Shown here piece after piece: positions 16,363 to 24,152 of a DNA stretch of 64,000 bases (within the stretch, counting starts at the first letter, position 1; every line of letters begins with the position of its first letter). The position numbers were made by a program, and so were the translations under genes. The notes under the pieces are model-generated. The model was not told where the DNA came from. It was given only the letters and a program-made list of their open reading frames with translations, and ran no database searches. The DNA is from Planococcus soli (GTDB taxonomy: Bacteria > Bacillota > Bacilli > Bacillales_A > Planococcaceae): NCBI RefSeq assembly GCF_016881065.1, contig NZ_WXYN01000050.1:1-64000 (forward strand), read 5' to 3'.

Positions 16363-16968
16363 TTATATTGGTTGATTTACCTCCAAAACTTTTAATCGAT
16401 CATAAACATCACCCGATTCAGCCTCAAAGTGGCTGATAGAACACCTTCCCACGAGCCCCACCAACTGCTCTACTGTAATGCTCTGCCCGCTAAATATTTC
16501 TTCGAATGAAGAAAGAAACTTTATATATTCGGAACTTAACGAAGATGAGACAGTATAGAGTAAAGTCAGTTGACCTTGGGATTTCGAATCCAGGGAACGA
16601 AGAAAAAACGTGATTACTAATTGATCATAATTGCCATATTTCCCTTCTAGATTCAACCGCATTTTTGTCTGATCAATATGAAACTCGTACTCTTCTTTCG
16701 GAAACTTAGCTTGTCTCAACACTTTTGCACCATTTTTGGAAAATGTAATAAGTGGATAGCGATCTGCATTTTCAACTTCTGGTAACATCTTCGGGTCTTC
16801 TTTTTTCATTGTATTTATGACATCTGGAACTACGTTATCATCCCATTCCTCTTGTTCTCCCTTATCTACCTTTTCTTCTACTTCTACTTCTTTATCTGTA
16901 TTAAGAGCATCCCGTCTATTGTGATAGAGATCATTGTTGTCATGTCTCATTCTCTTTTGTATCGCCAC
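16363..16968 (-). CDS. Unrecognised 201-aa protein upstream of the helicase
   Basis: The N-terminal about 60 residues are highly charged and probably disordered (KEVEVEEKVDKGEQEEWDD). The remainder is an alpha/beta region (YPLITFSKNGAKVLRQAKFP, YDQLVITFFLRSL). There are no motifs I can name. It lies 55 bp upstream of the helicase start on the same strand and is likely cotranscribed. A replication accessory or single-strand-binding role is possible but untested. Confidence 0.5.
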   Translation of the reverse strand: MAIQKRMRHDNNDLYHNRRDALNTDKEVEVEEKVDKGEQEEWDDNVVPDVINTMKKEDPKMLPEVENADRYPLITFSKNGAKVLRQAKFPKEEYEFHIDQTKMRLNLEGKYGNYDQLVITFFLRSLDSKSQGQLTLLYTVSSSLSSEYIKFLSSFEEIFSGQSITVEQLVGLVGRCSISHFEAESGDVYDRLKVLEVNQPI

Positions 16969-16993
16969 TTTAATTCCTCCTCACTTTTAGTAG

Positions 16994-17590
16994 TCATGAT
17001 TGAGCGACCGATACAAATCCTACTCCCCATATTAACTTTATAACGTCAATAGCCAGGCCCTTATTCGAACCAAAGCAATTTGAATTAAATTGCGGGAAAA
17101 AATTCATATTTTCGCTAGTTAAAACTTTTATTTCATTATAAGGACACTCCCCGAAAGTATTTATAAATGATATCCCGTCAATTGGAGATTCATCTAAATA
17201 GTCTCTGAAGTCAAAAAGTAAATTCGTATATTGGTACTTGTTTTGAACTATCTGACTACCCTTTGGGTACCAAACAACTTCAAAGTTATCATAATTTTTA
17301 AAAACGCAGTTTGGTCGGACTGATAAGCAGTTAAGTTTTATTAATAACCGCTGCAAGAGATCTTCCTTTTCAGAGGAAGAATCTTTATTATCCACATAGA
17401 CTCTAGCTGCAAGTCGGCCAATAACATACTCACCGTCGTATGTGGTATCCAGAATTTCATTGTATTCAGGTTCTATTAATAACTTCGCTGGAACTGAACT
17501 TGTTTGATATGATTCTTTAAGCGTTTCACCTTTTTGCAAGCTCGACACCGATGTTTCTATTTCCTTTTGGTATTTAATTAAATTATTCAT
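16994..17590 (-). CDS. Unrecognised 198-aa protein in the replication operon
   Basis: An alpha/beta protein with a helical start and a mixed body (YDGEYVIGRLAARVYVDNKD, NFEVVWYPKGSQIV, LLFDFRDYLDESPIDGISF). No family is recognised. GGGGATGAG precedes the ATG. It ends 25 bp before the next gene of the helicase operon. Its presence there suggests a backbone rather than cargo function. Confidence 0.5.
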   Translation of the reverse strand: MNNLIKYQKEIETSVSSLQKGETLKESYQTSSVPAKLLIEPEYNEILDTTYDGEYVIGRLAARVYVDNKDSSSEKEDLLQRLLIKLNCLSVRPNCVFKNYDNFEVVWYPKGSQIVQNKYQYTNLLFDFRDYLDESPIDGISFINTFGECPYNEIKVLTSENMNFFPQFNSNCFGSNKGLAIDVIKLIWGVGFVSVAQS

Positions 17591-17765
17591 TTTCTCATCC
17601 CCTTTTCATAATTTATGATGACTGATCTACTACTTCCATTTGATGCTCTTCTACACTCATGCAGTTCTAGATATTAGTTAATTGTTTTCCCTTATCGATT
17701 CCCCCTGCCTTGTTTTGTTTGGCTGATCTGATGCTAACTATAAATTGATTGGTCCAAATAAAATA

Positions 17766-17801
17766 CGGTTGAATCGGGATGGATAAAACCCGATTCAACC
17801 G
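17766..17801 (-). terminator. Rho-independent terminator
   Basis: A perfect 12-bp stem (767-778 with 789-800 of 17.7-17.8 kb) has a 10-nt loop and is followed on the minus strand by TATTTTATTT. It closes the unknown gene ending at 17809. Confidence 0.8.
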
Positions 17802-17808
17802 TTGACTG

Positions 17809-18726
17809 TTAAAGTTTATTTTTTGAAAGTACATCTAACTCTACTTGGTACTTTTTTTTAAACATTTTTTCAACTTGCGATAAAATTTCTTTATCTCGAT
17901 CACTGTTCTCTAAATTCTCCCAATAAGTATCGGTATAGTATTTGCTGACGTCATAACTATGCTCAATTTCCTCTCTCAATTGCCTCATTTTTTTAATTGA
18001 CTCTTTCATCGCAATATTTTGTGGCAAGTCTCCTTCAACTTTTTCCAACGCTAACACGAATTCACCCAGCTCATTTACTATTTGATCGACAAGAGTCTTT
18101 CGACTTTCTTTTAATAGTTCAGGAAATGCACAATGGGCTAATATATCACTAATTTCAGAATCCAACTCTGCATCTAGTACACGTAACTCTATAATTCCGA
18201 CTTCTACTTCCATAACATTCTCATAAGAATCCGCAATAGTCATTTTCCCTTTCAACGTTTGATCTAGTATCTCCTCATTAATTTCTTTAACCCAATTTCT
18301 ATGCTTTAGTGATCCTAAGCATTTATAAGCCTCCAACAACCAGTCTCGATTAGACTTAAGGACTTTTTCCGTTGGAATTTTGTTTTTATCGATAAACTTT
18401 TTTACTGTTGTATTCATAGAGCTATATCTCTTACGACTGGTAGAACTCAACATGATTATTAATAAAGCCATTTCTTCTATACTCCAGTAATCATCCATAA
18501 TATTTGGGAGTTTCCCTTGATATCTTTCGATCCTTTTAAATTTCTGAAGATATTTTTTTGCCTCTCCCGTCTGATTGCTCATAGTCTTAAAAGTATTGAG
18601 AACAGTTGAAAGTAACCCTAGGCTCTGTTCCAAATTAGCATTGGACAAAGCGAATACATTACCGGACTCACCTACATCTTTTAAGTAGCAATTGAAAAGC
18701 GTGTGCGTTGAATATGTCTTTACCAC
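17809..18726 (-). CDS. Unrecognised 305-aa helical protein
   Basis: GTG start with AAGGGGG 8 nt upstream. The protein appears almost entirely alpha-helical and rich in Lys/Glu (SRKTLVDQIVNELGEFVLALEKVEG, IKKMRQLREEIEHSYD). No catalytic motif is visible. It is bounded by its own terminator downstream and the DUF960 terminator upstream, so it is probably monocistronic. Function is unknown. It could be an accessory of the mobile-element backbone. Confidence 0.5.
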   Translation of the reverse strand: MVKTYSTHTLFNCYLKDVGESGNVFALSNANLEQSLGLLSTVLNTFKTMSNQTGEAKKYLQKFKRIERYQGKLPNIMDDYWSIEEMALLIIMLSSTSRKRYSSMNTTVKKFIDKNKIPTEKVLKSNRDWLLEAYKCLGSLKHRNWVKEINEEILDQTLKGKMTIADSYENVMEVEVGIIELRVLDAELDSEISDILAHCAFPELLKESRKTLVDQIVNELGEFVLALEKVEGDLPQNIAMKESIKKMRQLREEIEHSYDVSKYYTDTYWENLENSDRDKEILSQVEKMFKKKYQVELDVLSKNKL

Positions 18727-18842
18727 GTCACTTACCCCCTTGGCAAAAAAAAATTAATCAGTGCTTTTTTACCGGATTTTACTAATTTCATTATATATGA
18801 AAGTAGAATTTGGAGTAGATTATTAGTCCTTTGCACTGACAC

Positions 18843-18887
18843 AAGAAACAAACGGATGCCTAAACCTTCAACGATTCAAAGCATCCG
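18843..18887 (-). terminator. Terminator of the DUF960 gene
   Basis: CGGATGC (18853-18859) pairs with GCATCCG (18881-18887), followed on the minus strand by TTTGTTTCTT. The stem is short with a long loop. Confidence 0.5.
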
Positions 18888-18902
18888 ACTTCCTTCTCTT
18901 TG

Positions 18903-19208
18903 TTAGTAATTTTCAGGGAACAACATCATTTGATTTTCGCCATTGTCAATGCACCAAATAGTACTATCTATTGGTTCCACATCTTCAAGCGGTATTATCC
19001 AAAAACTTTCTCTTTTCGGTACTTCTTGTCGATGAATGATTGTCTGCTTCTTATTATTTGCTGAAAGCTCAAATACCTGTATGTAATCCAGTTCAACTCC
19101 TTTTACTCTTTGTTCATTGATCAAACTCCACAGATGAAGAGCAACTTCTAGGGGTATTTCTTCGGCAATTGCACGAGTCATATAACGTTCAGCGTTATAA
19201 TCAAACAT
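18903..19208 (-). CDS. DUF960 family protein, SCC backbone hallmark
   Basis: A 101-residue protein with the DUF960 pattern: MFDYNAERYMTRAIAEEIP at the start, LWSLINEQ, DYIQVFEL (about 41-48), IIHRQEVP, and a C-terminal IWCIDNGENQMMLFPENY. In staphylococcal cassettes a DUF960 gene is part of the conserved set around ccr. Its biochemical role is unknown. AAGGAAGG precedes the ATG by 7 nt. Here it lies upstream of the helicase operon rather than after ccr. Confidence 0.75.
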   Translation of the reverse strand: MFDYNAERYMTRAIAEEIPLEVALHLWSLINEQRVKGVELDYIQVFELSANNKKQTIIHRQEVPKRESFWIIPLEDVEPIDSTIWCIDNGENQMMLFPENY

Positions 19209-19255
19209 GGTGAACCTTCCTTTCTGCTTGGTCTTCTATTGGTTAGACAAAATTA

Positions 19256-19293
19256 ATGGATGCAAGGAATCATAGGCGATTCACCGCATCCAT
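19256..19293 (-). terminator. Hairpin overlapping the end of the tyrosine recombinase gene
   Basis: ATGGATGC (19256-19263) pairs with GCATCCAT (19286-19293), with a second inner GAATC/GATTC helix. The minus strand continues TTAATTTTG. The stem includes the last coding residues of the recombinase. Confidence 0.5.
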
Positions 19294-20139
19294 CTTTTCT
19301 TCTCTTGATGTTTGAATATAATACTTTGCAGTCATATTGACCGATCCATGTCCTGCAAGTCGGCTAACCGTCGTAAGGTCTACACCTTTTTGAATCAATC
19401 TGGTGCAGAATGTATGTCTGAACAAATGAGGGTGTAACTTTAATTTCAGCTCCTCCGAGATCTTTGCCAACCAATGACGAACAGCATCCCGATGTAACTT
19501 CTCCCCTCGTTGACTCACCAGTAAATAGTCACTATAGTTGAAAACAGACTTAGAACGTTCTTTCTTAATGTACATTCTCACTAATTGCAGCACATCTGAA
19601 CGAAGCCCTATCTCTCTTCGTTTTCCACCTTTCCCGACCACCACGATATGACTTGTTAGAAAATCAATACTTGAAAGTCTTAATTCGACGAGTTCGGTCA
19701 CACGCACTCCTGTGTAAAGTAATAGGTACACAATAAGTTTATTTCGGATCGATACTTTTTCATTCGTATTTACATAGAAAAGCAACCGTTCTACTTCTTC
19801 ATCCAATAAAACAGTAACAACATCTTCACTTCCAACAGCGATTCCAATCCGATCTTTCTTCATATGAATATATCTTTCCGTTACTAGACCTTTGAGTAAT
19901 AGGAAATCATTGAATACCTTTAGACTGTTAACCTTCTTGTTGATAGTGGCGACAGCGTACCCACTTCGGACAAGTCTATCGATATAGACAAGAAAGATTG
20001 AACGGTTAAAGTGCTTATCCTTCCCAATTTGTTGTGTCAAGAATGCTTGAAATCCATTTACATCCGTTGTATACGACTGGATAGTTTTGTCTGCTTTACC
20101 TTCCGCAAATAGCCACTCTGCAAATGCTTTGGTGTCCAC
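19270..20139 (-). CDS. XerC/D-like tyrosine recombinase
   Basis: A 289-residue tyrosine recombinase with a complete catalytic set: Arg146 (TGVRVTEL), Lys170 or Lys173 (VGKGGKRR), His238 and Arg241 (HPHLFRH), His264 (LAGHGS) and Tyr273. The N-terminal SAM-like core-binding domain spans about residues 1-95. GTG start, with GGAG about 11 nt upstream. Such enzymes act in integration or in dimer resolution. Since the element ends fit a Ccr serine recombinase, this one more likely resolves multimers or belongs to an older insertion. The gene is intact. Confidence 0.85.
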   Translation of the reverse strand: MDTKAFAEWLFAEGKADKTIQSYTTDVNGFQAFLTQQIGKDKHFNRSIFLVYIDRLVRSGYAVATINKKVNSLKVFNDFLLLKGLVTERYIHMKKDRIGIAVGSEDVVTVLLDEEVERLLFYVNTNEKVSIRNKLIVYLLLYTGVRVTELVELRLSSIDFLTSHIVVVGKGGKRREIGLRSDVLQLVRMYIKKERSKSVFNYSDYLLVSQRGEKLHRDAVRHWLAKISEELKLKLHPHLFRHTFCTRLIQKGVDLTTVSRLAGHGSVNMTAKYYIQTSREEKMDAVNRL

Positions 20140-20200
20140 TGCTCTTTCATCTCCTATTCTTTACTGATATTTGTTTCATGTGGAACATAGAGTGAATCCA

Positions 20201-20230
20201 AAATAAAAAGCCTACTTCTTTCTAAGTAGA
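20201..20230 (-). terminator. Terminator of the radC unit
   Basis: CTACTT/AAGTAG hairpin (20212-20217, 20224-20229), followed on the minus strand by GCTTTTTATTTT. It lies downstream of the 113-aa gene. Confidence 0.65.
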
Positions 20231-20392
20231 CCAAACACTCCAACTCACGTCAGTCCTATAATTCTGTCGTGAGCTTTCACACGAAAATAACCATTGGTTT
20301 CCTTTGTCTACGACATTCTTGCTACATCCATGTAACTAAAAATAGAACTGTCGTCAGTTTCCAACCAAATTAGGTTAGTTTTGACGTAAGTT

Positions 20393-20734
20393 TCAATTGA
20401 TAGAAGAGAGCACTTTCCGAAAAACAATTTCATCATTTCTTGTAATTACCTGTAAACACCAATTCGATGTATCTGGATAGAAGGCTATGGCACCCACCCA
20501 TTCATTTTGCTCTTCATCATCCACTATCATGACTTCATAGAGAAACGTAGCAGGCACTTCTTCAAACAACTCAGTAGGAACAAAGAAATCCGCCACTTCG
20601 TCCGTGCTAAGTTCAGTCGCCTCTAGTCCAATGTTTCCTGCTGCTGCTTTTACATGGAATTCCTTTTCGAGCATTTCCAGAAACCAGTGGACTTCTTTCG
20701 AGATTTCACAGTTATCCTGTCCATTTCTCTCCAT
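20393..20734 (-). CDS. Unrecognised 113-aa acidic protein coupled to radC
   Basis: An acidic protein with an N-terminal helix (VHWFLEMLEKEFHVKAA) and beta-rich remainder (PATFLYEVMIVDDEEQNEWVG, NWCLQVITRNDEIVFRKV). Its ATG overlaps the TAA of radC by one base (TAATG), so the two are translationally coupled. No family is recognised. The tight coupling suggests it works with RadC or is a conserved companion of it in the element. Confidence 0.55.
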   Translation of the reverse strand: MERNGQDNCEISKEVHWFLEMLEKEFHVKAAAGNIGLEATELSTDEVADFFVPTELFEEVPATFLYEVMIVDDEEQNEWVGAIAFYPDTSNWCLQVITRNDEIVFRKVLSSIN

Positions 20735-21237
20735 TACAAGTATCCCTTTTCATTAAAGGATAGATACGAATCCGTCCCTACAATGATGTGATCTAACAAC
20801 TCAATCCCAATGATTTCCCCAGCTTCTTTTAGTCTTTTCGTGACTTTATGATCTTCATCTGAAGGTGTTGGATTCCCAGAAGGATGATTATGCCCAACTA
20901 AAATTGAAGCAGCATTCGATAGGATAGCCGACTTCATGACTTCTCTAGGGTGGACGATACAAGCGTTCAGACTTCCTACATGACATACATGAACCGAGAC
21001 TGGCTGGTTTTTGATGTCCAAAGCCGCAACTATGAAATATTCGCGATCCTTATCCTCTAAGAAATGCTTGAGTAAGTTGTAACCGTCTTTTGGAGATTTT
21101 ACCGATCTTTCTTTGTACAATAGGCTTGATTCTTTTACTAGTTTTACGGATACGATATTAAATCTCTTAGCGGCCTGATCTTTACTACTTTCTTTTTGGC
21201 TTGTTGCTAGTTTCTTTTCTTTACTTAAGCTCATCAT
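20734..21237 (-). CDS. radC: RadC/JAB-domain protein
   Basis: About 167 residues from the ATG at 21237, which has AAGGAGG 5 nt upstream. The frame is open 22 codons further but through a hairpin. The JAMM metal motif HNHPSGNPTPSDED is complete near residue 120. RadC-family JAB proteins on mobile elements lack the helix-hairpin-helix of chromosomal RadC, as here. They are common in SCC, prophage and plasmid backbones, and their activity is unresolved. A long perfect hairpin lies just upstream of the ribosome binding site. Confidence 0.85.
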   Translation of the reverse strand: MMSLSKEKKLATSQKESSKDQAAKRFNIVSVKLVKESSLLYKERSVKSPKDGYNLLKHFLEDKDREYFIVAALDIKNQPVSVHVCHVGSLNACIVHPREVMKSAILSNAASILVGHNHPSGNPTPSDEDHKVTKRLKEAGEIIGIELLDHIIVGTDSYLSFNEKGYL

Positions 21238-21256
21238 AGATTCCTCCTTAAATTGA

Positions 21257-21291
21257 AAAGGGCTTAACCTCCATTGGAGGTTAAGCCCTTT
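21257..21291 (-). promoter_or_regulatory. Perfect 16-bp hairpin in the radC leader
   Basis: AAAGGGCTTAACCTCC (21257-21272) pairs perfectly with 21276-21291 across a 3-nt loop. The 5' arm of the minus-strand transcript contains ACCTCC, which is also complementary to the radC ribosome binding site 7 nt beyond the hairpin. It may terminate transcription of the upstream gene pair weakly or gate radC translation. The T tract on either strand is poor. Confidence 0.55.
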
Positions 21292-21390
21292 GCTATTATT
21301 CATCTTTATAATATATATATCATTTTCTGATCGATACAGTTCTCTAAAGCATCTCTATACAACTATACATAGCAGTTAATGAAGAAGACT

Positions 21391-21948
21391 TTATAGAGTC
21401 AACTGGTACATTTTTTCAAGCATTTTAGATGTATCACTGTTTGTTTTAATTGAGGTTAATGGGGCAATATGAAATTGAAAAGTATCTTTACAGTCGCTAA
21501 AAGGTTCGCACGAATACTCCTCCTGGCTACTGAGATTAAACTTTATGTCTCCCTCAAAAATAGCATACTTCATAAACCAAGGCTTGAATTTATTCCGAAT
21601 ATTATCAGTAGGAGTTTCTAGGCTGAAAAGACCCGTTGCTATAGTTGGTTGAAGATTTTGATGTGAAGGATGAGTGAACTGAATGTTGATTACATATAGG
21701 TGATCAACTGTTCCGTTTGCCAGTTGACTCTTTCGTGCATATGGACGAGCTATGTACTGGGGAACGAGTGTTGAAAAGCTATCTGCTGATTGCAGAATAC
21801 TTTTGCTGGATTCAGTAGCAAGTCCATTGCCCAGAATTGGAGTATAGTTTTTTTCTGCAAGCAAGGCATCCGCATCTTTCAAAAGTTTGATTGAATTGTC
21901 TACTACTTTCCTTACATTTTGGAATGACTGAAATACGATATCGCTCAT
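21391..21948 (-). CDS. Unrecognised 185-aa partner of a PD-(D/E)XK-like protein
   Basis: The N-terminal about 50 residues are helical. The middle and C-terminus appear beta-rich (VDHLYVINIQFTHPSH, DTFQFHIAPLTSIK). No family is recognised. Its ATG overlaps the stop of the upstream nuclease-like gene by one base, so the pair is translationally coupled and probably forms one functional unit. A defence role comes only from that partnership and the island setting. Confidence 0.5.
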   Translation of the reverse strand: MSDIVFQSFQNVRKVVDNSIKLLKDADALLAEKNYTPILGNGLATESSKSILQSADSFSTLVPQYIARPYARKSQLANGTVDHLYVINIQFTHPSHQNLQPTIATGLFSLETPTDNIRNKFKPWFMKYAIFEGDIKFNLSSQEEYSCEPFSDCKDTFQFHIAPLTSIKTNSDTSKMLEKMYQLTL

Positions 21949-22733
21949 TAGTCGCTCGACTCCTCATTGTTATATTCCCAACTAGTGGCAGCAAGTTCTT
22001 CCTTGGGCCACATCAGTTCTGCATTTGAAGAATAAAAACCTTCAAAAGGCAAAATTTCTGGTAACATTCCCCATCCATGAAATCGGGTGAGATTTTTCCG
22101 GTCACATACTTCCTGAATTTGAGACAGGATGAGTTCATCTTGGTTTGTCATAGGTTCCATACATGCAACTTCGTAAAAACTTGCCCAAGCTAGCCAGTAA
22201 ACATTGTTATTACTAGCTTTTGAATGCCTCAATCCTAGTAGCATATCTTCCTCAGGCATTACCGTATCGTTTGTTAAGTAGATCAACTGCCTAGATACGA
22301 TATCCTTCTCCTCTATTGAAAGCTTCTTCGACGTATCTGAGTCGTTTAAATCTTCAAGTTCTCGAGAAAGCTGATCCCGTTGCCAAGTTTTTCTGTCTTC
22401 AAAATCAACTGTTTCATCTTCTTCACTGGATTTAGGCGATATGTATTTTGCCTCGACACTAACGATATGGACTCCCGCGTCTTCATCGATTAAAACTATT
22501 ACGACATCTGGCTCGCATTGCTTGAGTGAAGGCCAGAATTTGTATTGAACCCTTTTGATCGGCTTAGGAAAAGCGAGCAAACTTCCGTTCAAATCTACAC
22601 TGGCGCTCAGCGCTTGGACAATATATAGGGGATCCGAAAGATACTGAAATCCCCCAATTATTGAGCTCGTCACCACGTCTTCACTGTTCCATACAGATGA
22701 AGGGAGTTTCCCATGAATAATCGATTGAAGCAT
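21948..22733 (-). CDS. PD-(D/E)XK-like nuclease, candidate defence protein
   Basis: A 261-residue protein with a plausible PD-(D/E)XK core. Glu18 lies in an N-terminal helix (NSEDVVTSSIIGGF), CEPDVVIVL gives Asp76, and VSVEAKY gives Glu94 and Lys96 after a beta hairpin. A helix with QLSRELEDL follows. This is the order expected for restriction-like nucleases. The C-terminal about 100 residues (YWLAWASFYEVACM...) are unrecognised. It is the first gene of a coupled pair, divergent from the plus-strand gene at 22994. Identification is by motif geometry only. Confidence 0.6.
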   Translation of the reverse strand: MLQSIIHGKLPSSVWNSEDVVTSSIIGGFQYLSDPLYIVQALSASVDLNGSLLAFPKPIKRVQYKFWPSLKQCEPDVVIVLIDEDAGVHIVSVEAKYISPKSSEEDETVDFEDRKTWQRDQLSRELEDLNDSDTSKKLSIEEKDIVSRQLIYLTNDTVMPEEDMLLGLRHSKASNNNVYWLAWASFYEVACMEPMTNQDELILSQIQEVCDRKNLTRFHGWGMLPEILPFEGFYSSNAELMWPKEELAATSWEYNNEESSD

Positions 22734-22993
22734 GCCGTTCCTCCTTTATATTTTCTAACTTCCAATAGGTTGATCCAACTAGGTATATGCTACACACACA
22801 GCGGTATTATCTAGCATTCATTGTTTTTTATGTTGTACATCGAATTATATAACAAAATCTAATTGCGATTATTTTTCAAGAGCTTTTAAGTTGCTTTAAT
22901 TAAAAAATAGTTATATATGCCTAATTACTCGGAAGTTTCCGTATATCTATCAACATTTCGAGTGACTATACTATAACAAAGGAGGAATTAAAT
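22734..22993. promoter_or_regulatory. Divergent intergenic region
   Basis: 260 bp between divergently transcribed genes, so it must hold promoters for both. A TATACT about 20 nt before the plus-strand ribosome binding site could be a -10 box. I see no convincing -35. Confidence 0.4.
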
Positions 22994-23977
22994 ATGGCCG
23001 AACACAACAAAGCATGGTTCTTACTATCGTTTGCTAGTTTGGATTTTGAGAATGAAGTTGAGGTAGAGATGTTTTTAGAAAGGTGGCGCACACAGAAGCC
23101 AAAATTTGTAGCTACTATGATTGGATATGCGGTAGGAAGTTCTAATGGCAATGCCGAAGAACACGAGATACAAAGCAATGCATATTACCCTTTTGATAGT
23201 TCCACAAATTTTGAACCTTTTTGGCACCAAAGTGTTCCCGAAGCATTATCCTCAATGAGTAATATCTCGATGTTTTATAATACTATTGAGATTCCAATTG
23301 AGCGTGATGTTCGTATAGTAAAAAAAAATGCGACTAAACTGAAAAGATTTCAAGACATTATTAAAGAATATTTAAATGAACTGGTTGAGGTACAGAAAAT
23401 AAGAGATAAATATGACAAGAAAGCAGCAGAGCGATATAACTTTCTAAAGGAGACAGAGCCAACTGAATTCAAAGCCTTTCAAAAAGAGTTTCCTTATTTT
23501 TTTCATAATGATAATCCAGATCGTGTAATAACAAAGCGATACGGCCACGGTGAACTCCCTATAGCAAAACCATTTGGTAGTAAAACAGATAAATTCCTAA
23601 AGATACTGCCTAATCTTTATAGACAGTTTGACCAAGTAACTTTGGCTTCAGATGGAAAGTTTTATTTGGAACCTATTATGGATCCTCAAACCTTTGAATT
23701 GAGTGTTTACGCTGAGCTGTACGAATACTGTCAAAGAAACAGTTACCCTGTTAAATGTTCTGAGTGCAAGAAGTATATTGACAATCCCTCAAAGCAACAA
23801 CTTACTAGATTTCAGCAGGAAAAAGTGGTACTTCACAAAGCTGATAAACGGACAATGGATCTTAATTTCCCTGCCAGAAGTAGAGAAAATCAAAGTGAAT
23901 GCGAATTAGAATATTACCGAAAAAAAGATCAGAAAAGAAATTATAATAAAAAAATCAAACTTAAAGGAGATGTTTAA
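22994..23977 (+). CDS. Unrecognised 327-aa protein with a C-terminal Cys motif
   Basis: The ribosome binding site AAAGGAGG is strong and sets the ATG. The protein has an alpha/beta N-terminal part, a charged helical middle (about residues 95-150) and a C-terminal segment with CSECKKYIDNP and a later Cys. This is reminiscent of zinc-ribbon tails that precede basic ends (RKKDQKRNYNKKIKLK). No named family is recognised. It and the next small gene are the only plus-strand genes of the element, oriented against the restriction-modification operon. It could be regulator or cargo. Confidence 0.5.
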   Translation: MAEHNKAWFLLSFASLDFENEVEVEMFLERWRTQKPKFVATMIGYAVGSSNGNAEEHEIQSNAYYPFDSSTNFEPFWHQSVPEALSSMSNISMFYNTIEIPIERDVRIVKKNATKLKRFQDIIKEYLNELVEVQKIRDKYDKKAAERYNFLKETEPTEFKAFQKEFPYFFHNDNPDRVITKRYGHGELPIAKPFGSKTDKFLKILPNLYRQFDQVTLASDGKFYLEPIMDPQTFELSVYAELYEYCQRNSYPVKCSECKKYIDNPSKQQLTRFQQEKVVLHKADKRTMDLNFPARSRENQSECELEYYRKKDQKRNYNKKIKLKGDV

Positions 23978-23978
23978 A

Positions 23979-24104
23979 ATGGAGAGTATTAAAAAAACCT
24001 GGGTAACCTTCTGGAAAAGTGAAGGTCGTCCTATGCTGGTAGCGGCTTTACGTGCAATTGCGGATACTATTGAAGGAGATAACAGAAAAACCTCAAAGAG
24101 ATAA
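23979..24104 (+). CDS. 41-aa protein coupled to the preceding gene
   Basis: Starts 1 nt after the preceding stop codon, with AAAGGAG overlapping the end of that gene. The peptide begins MESIKKTWVTFWKSEGRPML and ends in a basic tail. One amphipathic helix is likely. A terminator begins inside its last codons. Placement and ribosome binding site support expression. Function is unknown. Confidence 0.5.
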   Translation: MESIKKTWVTFWKSEGRPMLVAALRAIADTIEGDNRKTSKR

Positions 24105-24122
24105 TCTTTGAGGTTTTCTTTT
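24087..24122. terminator. Bidirectional terminator between convergent genes
   Basis: A 13-bp perfect stem (24087-24099 with 24105-24117) has a 5-nt loop and CTTTT on the plus strand. It separates the plus-strand pair from hsdR. Confidence 0.8.
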
Positions 24123-24152
24123 AGAGTTTCGATTTAATTATTTTTCATAGTC

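Noticed and set aside
20172-20187. parS-like TGTTTCATGTGGAACA inside the large cassette
   Set aside because: Two mismatches, one of which destroys the CACGTG core needed by ParB. Probably chance.
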